Shown one piece after another: positions 23,471 through 32,755 of a stretch of 32,755 nucleotides of DNA. Each line of letters opens with the position of its first letter. Within the stretch, counting starts at the first letter, position 1. The DNA is from JBCBKP01 sp038521625 (GTDB lineage: Bacteria; Planctomycetota; Phycisphaerae; Phycisphaerales; UBA1924), in contig JBCBKP010000034.1 in NCBI GenBank assembly GCA_038521625.1, positions 1 through 32,755 on the forward strand. The letters are read 5' to 3'. The position numbers and the translations under genes were made by a program. The notes under the pieces were generated by a model. That model was not told the origin of the DNA, searched no databases, and was given only the letters and a program-made list of their open reading frames with translations.

Positions 23471-24487
23471 ATGGACGTCCTTGACCAGAACGAAGTCGAC
23501 GCCCTCCTCGCCGCGGTGGATTCCGGTGAGGTCGAGGAGTCCTCTGCCTCGGCCCAGATCTTCAGCCGGCACCGGAAGGACTTCGAGAACATCGAGGTCC
23601 GCGACTACGACTTCAAGCGTCCGGAACGCGTCTCCAAGGACCAGATGCGGGCGCTCCAGACGCTCCACGAGGGCTTCGCAAGAAACTTCGGCGCCGCGCT
23701 GTCAGGATTCCTCCGCACGATCGTCGAGGTTAAGGTCGCGACCTGCGAGCAGATGACGTACGGCGAGTTCATCAGCGCCCTGCCCAACCCGACCAGCTTC
23801 AACCTGATCCAGTCCGACGGCCTCGACGGCCAGATGTGCCTCGAGATCAGCCCCCTGATCATCTATCCGATCATCGACCGCCTGCTCGGCGGCACCAGCC
23901 ACGATCTGTTCATCCCGCAGCGCCCGATGACCCAGATCGAGACCCGCCTGATCGGGAACGTCACGGAGCGCGGCCTGACCGCGCTGGCCGAGGCCTGGGA
24001 ATCGGTCCGGCGCCTGCAGTTCACGATCACGACGTCCGAGAGCAATCCGCAGCTCGTGCAGATCGTTCCCCCGAACGAGGTGGTGATCGTCGTCGGTCTT
24101 GAGATGAAGATGTCGAACCGTGCGGGCACGATGAACCTGTGCATTCCTTACAACGTGATCGAGCCGGTGATGGAGGATCTCTCCGCCCAGAGCTGGTTCA
24201 GCGTGACGAAGGAGAGCGCCGGGAAGGAGAGCCGGCGCCGCCTGAACCACAGCGTCGGACGGGCCGCGGTCACGCTGACGGGCATCCTCGCGCGGACCAC
24301 GATCACGATCGACGACCTCCGCTCGCTCCAGCCCGGCGACCTGCTGCTGACCGAGAAGCCGGCGACCCGCCCGATCACGCTGATGGTCGGGGGCGAGGCC
24401 AAGTACTTCGCTCGCGTGGGGCAGCACCGCGGGAAGCGTGCGGTCTGCGTCAGCTCGCTGATCGAGCCGGGCGACCGCATCTCCTGA
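23471..24487 (+). CDS. fliM: Flagellar motor switch protein FliM
   Basis: A 338-residue component of the flagellar C-ring. The N-terminal LDQNEVDALLAAV is the conserved segment that binds phosphorylated CheY, so chemotactic switching is likely kept. The middle domain contains FGAALSGFLRTIVEVKV and PIIDRLLGGTSHD, with EMKMSNRAGTMNLCIPY before the end. The C-terminal SpoA domain has ITIDDLRSLQPGDLLLTEK and ends VGQHRGKRAVCV. Length is normal. No other flagellar gene lies in the window; fliN, usually a neighbour, is absent here. The 272-base gap to dsbD holds both promoters and no further gene. The frame is open upstream, but homology begins at ATG 23471. Confidence 0.95.
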   Translation: MDVLDQNEVDALLAAVDSGEVEESSASAQIFSRHRKDFENIEVRDYDFKRPERVSKDQMRALQTLHEGFARNFGAALSGFLRTIVEVKVATCEQMTYGEFISALPNPTSFNLIQSDGLDGQMCLEISPLIIYPIIDRLLGGTSHDLFIPQRPMTQIETRLIGNVTERGLTALAEAWESVRRLQFTITTSESNPQLVQIVPPNEVVIVVGLEMKMSNRAGTMNLCIPYNVIEPVMEDLSAQSWFSVTKESAGKESRRRLNHSVGRAAVTLTGILARTTITIDDLRSLQPGDLLLTEKPATRPITLMVGGEAKYFARVGQHRGKRAVCVSSLIEPGDRIS

Positions 24488-24510
24488 GGGTCGAGCCCGG
24501 CCCGAGGGGC

Positions 24511-24540
24511 TTGAATCGCCCCCACCGACACTCGTAGACT
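24511..24540 (+). promoter_or_regulatory. Probable promoter of the nusA-infB operon
   Basis: TTGAAT (24511-24516) and TAGACT (24535-24540) are 18 bases apart, a reasonable match to housekeeping -35 and -10 boxes. The transcript would start near 24547 with a leader of about 285 bases. Confidence 0.5.
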
Positions 24541-24549
24541 CTGTCTTGT

Positions 24550-24570
24550 CGCGGCCGGCGTTCGGCCGCG
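24550..24570 (+). other. Hairpin at the start of the nusA leader
   Basis: CGCGGCCG-GCGTT-CGGCCGCG is a perfect 8-bp all-GC stem with a 5-base loop. It sits within a few bases of the predicted transcript start and has no T tail, so it is more likely a 5' stabiliser or regulatory structure than a terminator. Confidence 0.5.
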
Positions 24571-24832
24571 GCGTGGCAGCAGCCCGCACGTTGCACCCCG
24601 AGAGGCCGCTCCGGCGTCCTCCTTTGTCTCGAGGACCCGTCATGCGGTGACCCGAGCGAGATCGAGGCGAGCAGTCGGCATCGGACGCCGGCGTGCGGGC
24701 GGCCGCGTGGGCTTGAGGGCCTTTCGCGGTCGTCATGTTTTTTGTCGGGCGAGGGTCCGGCGACAACCCGGGCAGCGGACAACACGGCATCCGGCAGCAC
24801 AACCAGACATCAGAACAAGAGGGACCGGCGGC

Positions 24833-26329
24833 ATGAACAACCAGGAGATGATCCGGATCATCGACTCGATCGCCCGCGATCGGAACATCGAGCGCGAGAC
24901 GCTGCTCGAGGACCTCGAGCAGGCGATGGTCACGGCCGCCCGGCGCCACTTCCGCACCCTCGACACCGAAGAGTTCGTCTGCAGCATCGACCGCCTGAGC
25001 GGCGAGATGGAGTTGCTCCGCCACGGCGAGCCGATGGAACTCGATCCCGAGGGCTTCGGCCGGATCGCGGCCCAGACGTTCAAGCAGGTGATGATCCAGC
25101 GCTTCCGCGACGACGAGCGGCAGTCGCTCATGGAGGACTTCTCCAAGAAGCTTGGCACGATCGTCACCGGCACGGCGCAGCGGTACGACCGGGGCGCGCT
25201 GCTGGTGCAGGTCGACCGCGCCGAGGCCGTCATGCTCCGCAGCGAGCAGATCCCGGGCGAGCAGTTCGCCGCCGGCGACCGGGTCCGAGCCATGGTGCTC
25301 GACGTCAAGGACATGGGCAACCAGGTCAAGATCTATCTCAGCAGGGCGCACCCGGACCTGATCCGTCGGCTCTTCGAGGTCGAGGTCCCCGAGGTCGCCG
25401 AACGGATCATCGAGATCAAGGCGATGGCGCGCGAGGCCGGCTACCGCACGAAGCTGGCGGTGAGCTCGATCGACAGCAAGGTCGACGCGGTGGGCGCGTG
25501 CGTCGGCGTCCGCGGCAGCCGGATCCGCAACATCGTCGACGAGCTGAACGGCGAGAAGATCGACATCGTCCGCTGGAACGAGTCGAGCCAGATCCTGATC
25601 CAGAACGCGCTGAAGCCGGCGGAGGTCGCCGAGATCAGCCTCTGCTTCGAGCTGGGGCGCGCGACGGTCGTCGTGCGCGACGATCAGCTCAGCCTCGCGA
25701 TCGGCAAGCGGGGCCAGAACGTGCGCCTCGCCGCCCGCCTGACCGGCTGGGACGTCGACATCCTGACGCCCGAGGAGTTCACCAAGGGCCTCGAGATCAT
25801 GTCGGAGACCCTCCAGCAGGTCGAGGGCATCGACGAGTCCATGGTCGACCGTCTGGCGGCGCTCGGCATGGTCAGCGTGTTCGACATCGAGGAGGTCGGC
25901 GCCGAGGTGGTCGCGACCGAGCTCGAGATCGACGAGGAAACGGCGCAGTTCGCGATCCAGCTCGCCAGCGACCGCGCCAAGATCGTCGCGGAGCAGCAGG
26001 CCAAGGAGAAGGCCGAGGCCGAGCGGCGCCGGGCCGAGGACGAGGCGGCGGCGCAGGCGCTCTTCGGCGCTGTCGCGGGCGAGGGCGAGACCGACGAGCA
26101 GGCGGAGGCCGCCGCATCGGCGATCCTCGGCGGGCCGGCGCCCGCCGGCGATGTCGAGCGGGACCCCGAGCCGGCCGCCCAACCTGCCGCAGAACCGGCC
26201 GCAGAACCGGCCGCAGAACCGGCGGCTGAGCCGGCCGCCGTGTCGGGACAGGAGACGGCCGCGGCGGTGACACAAGAAGGCCAGCCGGATGCACCGGCGG
26301 CTGACGAGGGCGAGACGACCTCTGGCTGA
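24833..26329 (+). CDS. nusA: Transcription termination/antitermination factor NusA
   Basis: A 498-residue RNA polymerase-associated factor. The NusA N-terminal domain covers ~1-125 (RETLLEDLEQAMVTAARRHF). An S1 domain lies at ~130-200 (GTIVTGTAQRYDRGALLVQV). KH1 and KH2 cover ~200-345, with GACVGVRGSRIRNIVDELNG and SLAIGKRGQNVRLAARLTG. A helix-hairpin-helix-like region follows (EGIDESMVDRLAALGM). The last ~110 residues are Ala/Glu/Pro-rich and acidic, with four AEPA-type repeats, unlike the acidic repeats of E. coli NusA. ATG 24833 follows GAGGGA. It heads the operon with infB, DUF503 and rbfA. rimP (usually before nusA) and ylxR are missing from this locus. Confidence 0.96.
   Translation: MNNQEMIRIIDSIARDRNIERETLLEDLEQAMVTAARRHFRTLDTEEFVCSIDRLSGEMELLRHGEPMELDPEGFGRIAAQTFKQVMIQRFRDDERQSLMEDFSKKLGTIVTGTAQRYDRGALLVQVDRAEAVMLRSEQIPGEQFAAGDRVRAMVLDVKDMGNQVKIYLSRAHPDLIRRLFEVEVPEVAERIIEIKAMAREAGYRTKLAVSSIDSKVDAVGACVGVRGSRIRNIVDELNGEKIDIVRWNESSQILIQNALKPAEVAEISLCFELGRATVVVRDDQLSLAIGKRGQNVRLAARLTGWDVDILTPEEFTKGLEIMSETLQQVEGIDESMVDRLAALGMVSVFDIEEVGAEVVATELEIDEETAQFAIQLASDRAKIVAEQQAKEKAEAERRRAEDEAAAQALFGAVAGEGETDEQAEAAASAILGGPAPAGDVERDPEPAAQPAAEPAAEPAAEPAAEPAAVSGQETAAAVTQEGQPDAPAADEGETTSG
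26186..26233 (+). repeat. 12-base tandem repeat in nusA
   Basis: Three exact copies of GCCGCAGAACCG and a diverged fourth (GCGGCTGAGCCG) encode Ala-Glu-Pro-Ala units in the disordered tail of NusA. Whole-codon units mean copy number can change without a frameshift. Confidence 0.85.
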
Positions 26330-26419
26330 TCTGTGAGGCCGATCGGGGTGGGCTGATCGGGGCGGGGCGTTCAGGAAGCAGGCGAGCCGCGCGGAGCGGC
26401 CGAGCACACGGAGAGCAGT

Positions 26420-29221
<2,802 letters not shown>

Positions 29222-29239
29222 CCGGCCCGCCCGCGTCGC

Positions 29240-29617
29240 ATGATCATCGCCGTGCTCCAGTTCGAGCTCGCCATCCACGGCGCCGAGTCCCTCAAGGACA
29301 AGCGCCGCGTCGTCCGCTCGGTCAAGGACCGCCTCCACCGCGAGCACATGGTCTCTGTCGCCGAGGTCGCGCGGCTCGACAGCCTCGCCGTCGCCCGACT
29401 CGGGGTCGCCGCGGTCGGCAACGACGGCAAGCACCTGGCGTCGGTGCTCGACCGGATCACGGACAAGCTCCGCGCCCTCACCGACGCCGAGCTCGTCTGG
29501 ACGACGCGCGAGCTCATCCGAGGACGCGAGCCCGACGACGGGCCGGCCGAGCTCGACGAGGACGCGCTGGCGGCGGAGCTGCTCGCACGGGCCGACGCGA
29601 TCGACGAGGACGCATGA
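29240..29617 (+). CDS. ylxP: DUF503 (YlxP-like) protein
   Basis: A 125-residue protein. The first ~95 residues match DUF503: MIIAVLQFELAIHGAESLKD, KRRVVRSVKDRLHREHMVSV and VARLGVAAVGNDGKHLASVL. A short acidic tail follows. The family is a small ferredoxin-like fold that commonly sits between infB and rbfA, and is presumed to help ribosome assembly or RNA handling. Its biochemical role is not settled. It starts 18 bases after infB and its stop overlaps the rbfA start as ATGA, so translation is coupled. Confidence 0.9.
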   Translation: MIIAVLQFELAIHGAESLKDKRRVVRSVKDRLHREHMVSVAEVARLDSLAVARLGVAAVGNDGKHLASVLDRITDKLRALTDAELVWTTRELIRGREPDDGPAELDEDALAAELLARADAIDEDA

Positions 29618-30084
29618 CCGACTTCCGCTCCAAGCAGATCGCCAGCGTCCTGCGCGAGGAGATCGACCGCGTCCTCAGCCGGGGCCTCCAGGACCCGCGG
29701 ATCCGCGGCATGATCACGATCACCGCGGTCGAGGTCACCCCGGACCTCAAGCGGGCCGACGTCCGGGTCTCCGTGCTGCCCGAGGAGCACCAGGAGTTGA
29801 CGATGCACGGCCTCCGCGCCGCGGCCCGCCACATCCGCCGTGAGGCGATGGGACGCGTGCACGGGCGGGACATGCCGCAGCTGAAGTTCGTGCTCGATCG
29901 GGGCCTCAAGGAGCAGCGGAAGGTTCTCGAGGCCCTCGCCAGGGCGGCGGCGGAGTCCCCCGCGGCCGGCCCGGACGCCGATGCAACCGGGGGGCCGGAC
30001 GGTGGCGAACCGGGTGCCAACGATGGCGTCGTAGAGGGGCGAGAGGGGCGCGCAGCGCCCGATCCGGAGGAAGACGCGACGTGA
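29614..30084 (+). CDS. rbfA: Ribosome-binding factor A
   Basis: A 156-residue 30S maturation factor that binds near the 5' helix of 16S rRNA. The KH-like fold covers ~1-115: SKQIASVLREEIDRVLSRGL, ITITAVEVTPDLKRADVRVS, and the end MPQLKFVLDRGLKEQRKVLE. The last ~35 residues are a disordered acidic tail not present in short homologs. Starts and stops overlap on both sides (ATGA with DUF503, GTGA with the next gene). Confidence 0.95.
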   Translation: MTDFRSKQIASVLREEIDRVLSRGLQDPRIRGMITITAVEVTPDLKRADVRVSVLPEEHQELTMHGLRAAARHIRREAMGRVHGRDMPQLKFVLDRGLKEQRKVLEALARAAAESPAAGPDADATGGPDGGEPGANDGVVEGREGRAAPDPEEDAT

Positions 30085-30794
30085 GTGGACCCGACCTCCA
30101 TGCGACCATGGGCGAGCTACTGGAATTCCTGCGTGAGAAGTACGGCGATCCGATGCGCGGGGAGGAGCTCGGCAACGAGATCGGCAACCGCGCCTCGCAC
30201 GGCGACCCGCTGGTCGACGAGCTCGTCCGCGCGATGCTCCAGTGGGAAGCGCAGCACGCGCAGGCGAGGAACGCCTACGACCGGATCCTCGGCACGTTCG
30301 TCGACTACAACGAGCTCCGCGCCGCGCTCGGCGAGCAGATCGTCGAGGCGCTCGGCCCGCGCTACCCGCGCGCCCAGGAGCGGGCCGAGCGGCTCCGGCT
30401 CGCGCTGACCGCCATCTTCGAGCGTGAGGACGCGCTCTCGCTCGCGCACCTGCGCGACTCACCGAAGCGCGAGGCCCGGGCGTACGTCGAGTCGCTCGAG
30501 GCCCTGCCCCCGTTCGCCGCCGCCCGGGTCGTCCTGCTCGGCCTCGGCGGCCACGCGTTCCCGCTCGACGGTCGGCTGGTCGGCGCACTCGTGAAGGCCG
30601 GCCTGATCGACAAGGACGACGAGCCGGACGCCGTCTCCGGACGGATCGAGCGTGCGGTCCGGGCCGGCGAGGCGCGCGAGGCCTACGAGCTCCTGGAGCT
30701 CTGGTCCGCCGACGAGGCCAAGGGGTTCAAGATCAACGCCGGCGGCAGGAAGCCGCCGAAGCGCCGGGCGGCCAAGCAGGCGAGCGCCGAGTGA
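30081..30794 (+). CDS. Degenerate HhH-GPD-like protein of unknown function
   Basis: A 237-residue, mostly helical protein. Residues ~60-205 resemble the helix-hairpin-helix glycosylase fold of endonuclease III. ILGTFVDYNELRAAL matches the early helices, and LEALPPFAAARVVLLGLGG (139-157) stands where the hairpin LPGVGxKTA lies in active enzymes. FPLDGRL with Asp163 stands where the catalytic PVDTHV lies. The catalytic Lys of the hairpin is not at its expected place and there is no 4Fe-4S cysteine cluster, so glycosylase/lyase activity is doubtful. The tail is Lys/Arg-rich. It uses GTG, overlapping the rbfA stop (GTGA), and its own stop overlaps the next start in the same way. Its place in this operon hints at an RNA or ribosome role. 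Confidence 0.55.
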   Translation: MSGPDLHATMGELLEFLREKYGDPMRGEELGNEIGNRASHGDPLVDELVRAMLQWEAQHAQARNAYDRILGTFVDYNELRAALGEQIVEALGPRYPRAQERAERLRLALTAIFEREDALSLAHLRDSPKREARAYVESLEALPPFAAARVVLLGLGGHAFPLDGRLVGALVKAGLIDKDDEPDAVSGRIERAVRAGEAREAYELLELWSADEAKGFKINAGGRKPPKRRAAKQASAE

Positions 30795-32755
30795 CCCCGA
30801 GATCGTGGCCAACCCGCGCGACGGTGGTGCTCTTGCTCGCGGCGTGCCCGTTGCTCGTGGAGGGCTGCGCGTCCGGGCGGCAGGGCGGGCCCGAAACGGC
30901 TCGTCCGAGCGCCGGCTCCGAGCGATTCTCAAGGCTCGCGGCCCTCGCCCGATCGCAGGATCGCGAATCAACGGACGCACGCCCCATCCAGCAGCCGCCC
31001 TTCGCCCTGACGGTCGAACCGCCGGAGAACGAGGCTCTCGCGGTCGAGCCGCTCGACGATGTGATCGCCGCCCTGGCCGCATCGGTGCGCGTCGAGACAC
31101 CGGCCCGCGACGAGGACCGCGCGAACCGAGCGCTGCTCGCCTACGCCTCGGCGCGCTCCGCCCAGATCGGCGGCGACGTCGAGACCGCGATCCGCCTGCT
31201 CGAGCGGGCCGCGGATCTCGATCCCGCGTCGCCTCAGATCCAGCGTGCGCTCGGAGATGCCTACGCCGAACAGGGCCGCGGCGCGTCCGCGGCCGAGGCG
31301 TACAGCCGGGCGGTCGATCTCGGTCTGAGCGAGCCGGTGCCGGTCTTCCTCGTGGCCCGAGAGGCGATCTCCTCGCGCGACGTGGAGCGCGCCGCGGTGC
31401 TCCTCTCGATGCTGCTCGACGACGGGCTCGGGAACCAGGACCCGGCGCTGCCGGTGCTCGTGCGGGCCGGCCTGGGTCGGGCGTTGCTGGCGACCGGCCG
31501 GCTGCGCGCCGGCGCCGAGGCGATCGAGCTCGCCCTCGCTCCGGCCCCCTCGCTGACAGGCCCGACGCGCCTCTCCCGCGCGTGGGCCTCGGGTCTCGGT
31601 CAGCGGCCCGAGCTGCTGCTCGCGGCGGGCGACGCGTGGCTCCGGCTGGGGGAACCGCAGCGGGCGGCGCGCGTCTACGACACGCTGAGCGAGCTCGAGG
31701 ACCGGCGTGTCGCGGAGCTTCGAGCCCGCCGGGCGTTCATCGCGCGGGCCACGGGGCGGCCCGCGGCCTCCGCGCTCCTCATCCTCGAGCGCCTCGCGGA
31801 GACCGGAGGCGTCCCGAGCGATGACGACCGCGCGTTCCTGATCGAGCTCTCGTCGGGGCAGCGCGAGCGGCGTGCCATCGACGAGGCGCTGGCCGAGCTC
31901 GCCGCCATCACCAGCTCGCCGACGGCCATCTCGGCGATCGCCCGCACGCGGGCCGAGATCGATCCCGACAACTCCGCGGCGCTCGTCGATCTGCTCGCGG
32001 CCGAGTCGCTGCGCTCGCCCTCGCGCGGCACGCTGACGGCTCGCGAGCTGCTCGGGCCGATCGGATCCAGCGAGAGCGCCCGGCTGGTCGAGCGAGCGCA
32101 CGAGCTGATCGACATCGCGCCGTCGGCGATCGGACCGGTCGGGGCGGCGCTGGTGACACACACAAGCGATCCGGGGGCCCTGCTGGCCGAGATCGCGGAG
32201 CGGTCGAACACCCCGGAGCGCACGGCGCTGCACGCCGCGGCCCTCGCCGAGCTCGCCCGCTACACCGACGCCATCGGGGCGGCGGGCGTGATCGATCCGG
32301 CACAGACCGAGGACGGCTCCCGAGCGGGGATCGAGGCCGTCGTGGCGCTCGCGGCGATCGCGGCCGGCGACTGGGCCTTCCTCGAGCAGTGGCTCCCGGT
32401 CACAGCCGGCGCCCCGATCCCATCGAATCAGGACCTCCTTCGCGTGCGCGCCCGGCTCTGGGCGACGCTCAACAACACCGACCGCGCGCTCGCTCACGCG
32501 CTGGCGATCCCCGAGGCAGAGCGGAGCGTGCCGGACCTGGTCCGCATCGCCGCGCTCCGGGAGCTCGAGGGCGACGCGGAGACCGCGAGAGAGCTCCTGC
32601 GCCGCGCGGCCGAGCTCGACCCGTTCGATGCCCGGGTCGCCGAGGCCCGCCTCGTTCTGCTTCAGCGGATCGGGGAGCCGGCCTCCGGCGAGGTCGCCGA
32701 CATCGCGCGGCAGCTCCGCGAGCAGATCCCGGCGAGCGACACCGTCCGCCGGGCG
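30791..32755 (+). CDS. TPR-repeat lipoprotein, incomplete at the window's end
   Basis: The frame opens with GTG overlapping the previous stop (GTGA) and stays open for 655 codons to the last base, so the C-terminus is outside the window. The N-terminus is a signal peptide with a probable lipobox (LLVEGC; Glu before Gly is unusual). Clear tetratricopeptide units include DVETAIRLLERAADLDPASP with IQRALGDAYAEQGRGASAAE, and near the end ETARELLRRAAELDPFDARV. The middle is Ala/Leu-rich helical repeats of TPR type, more diverged. TPR arrays bind proteins; as a lipoprotein it would act outside the cytoplasmic membrane, an odd companion for ribosome genes. The function is unknown. Confidence 0.8.
   Translation, partial: MTPRSWPTRATVVLLLAACPLLVEGCASGRQGGPETARPSAGSERFSRLAALARSQDRESTDARPIQQPPFALTVEPPENEALAVEPLDDVIAALAASVRVETPARDEDRANRALLAYASARSAQIGGDVETAIRLLERAADLDPASPQIQRALGDAYAEQGRGASAAEAYSRAVDLGLSEPVPVFLVAREAISSRDVERAAVLLSMLLDDGLGNQDPALPVLVRAGLGRALLATGRLRAGAEAIELALAPAPSLTGPTRLSRAWASGLGQRPELLLAAGDAWLRLGEPQRAARVYDTLSELEDRRVAELRARRAFIARATGRPAASALLILERLAETGGVPSDDDRAFLIELSSGQRERRAIDEALAELAAITSSPTAISAIARTRAEIDPDNSAALVDLLAAESLRSPSRGTLTARELLGPIGSSESARLVERAHELIDIAPSAIGPVGAALVTHTSDPGALLAEIAERSNTPERTALHAAALAELARYTDAIGAAGVIDPAQTEDGSRAGIEAVVALAAIAAGDWAFLEQWLPVTAGAPIPSNQDLLRVRARLWATLNNTDRALAHALAIPEAERSVPDLVRIAALRELEGDAETARELLRRAAELDPFDARVAEARLVLLQRIGEPASGEVADIARQLREQIPASDTVRRA

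Larger units (their letters stand above)
24488..24832 (+). other. nusA promoter and long 5' leader region
   Basis: These 345 bases hold no credible gene. They contain a probable promoter (24511-24540), a strong hairpin directly after it (24550-24570), then about 260 bases of unassigned leader before the nusA ribosome site. A T6 run lies at 24740-24745 without an obvious stem. The usual rimP gene is not here. Confidence 0.5.

Noticed and set aside
26186..26233. Possible CRISPR-like repeats in nusA
   Set aside because: The units are 12 bases long and contiguous with no spacers, and they encode Ala-Glu-Pro repeats in frame.

Overview
This is a high-GC bacterial chromosome segment, most likely from a planctomycete and perhaps a Phycisphaerae relative. 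The lineage call is an inference from gene content: an ECF sigma factor next to a large zinc-ribbon/kinase/RDD protein, ankyrin and acyltransferase-3 proteins, a DUF3300-DUF2950 pair, flagellar FliM, and a nusA-infB-rbfA operon without an adjacent rimP. No 16S rRNA or similar marker is present to fix it.

Layout. (1) 1-4281 looks like a small decayed genomic island. It begins at the 3' half of tRNA-Gly(CCC) and ends at a degenerate copy of that same 3' half (4236-4281). Sampled stretches inside have lower GC than the later genes. It holds a lipoprotein gene, the cut-off end of the gene upstream of it, and an AraC regulator plus DJ-1/PfpI pair. That pair is flanked by two nearly identical fragments of a SpoIIE/PP2C-type phosphatase gene. 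(2) 4424-6787 is a MarR regulator, an NmrA-like NAD(P)-binding protein and a DUF1569 protein; two matching palindromes, one before marR and one before the NmrA gene, are probable MarR operators. (3) 6846-17193 is a long plus-strand series: ECF sigma factor, kinase-RDD-pseudokinase-RDD protein, ankyrin lipoprotein, acyltransferase-3 membrane protein with an ankyrin domain in a loop, alpha/beta-hydrolase lipoprotein, subtilase, DUF3300 protein and DUF2950 lipoprotein. Most products have export signals or membrane segments, so it reads as an envelope-directed cluster. (4) 17303-20976 is a secreted GH2-like glycosidase, a gamma-class N6-adenine methyltransferase with no visible endonuclease, and a convergent DinB-fold protein. 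(5) 20998-21197 is tRNA-Gly(GCC) with promoter and terminator. (6) dsbD (minus) and fliM (plus) are divergent. (7) 24511-32755 is a translation/transcription operon: nusA, infB, DUF503 (ylxP), rbfA, a degenerate HhH-GPD-like protein and a TPR lipoprotein running off the window. Its last four genes are joined by 4-base start/stop overlaps.

The most notable points are the ankyrin module shared between a free lipoprotein and the loop of the adjacent acyltransferase, the duplicated kinase-RDD architecture, the tRNA-bounded island with its repeat-flanked AraC/DJ-1 cassette, and the paired MarR palindromes. All functional claims come from reading motifs by eye; no database search was possible.
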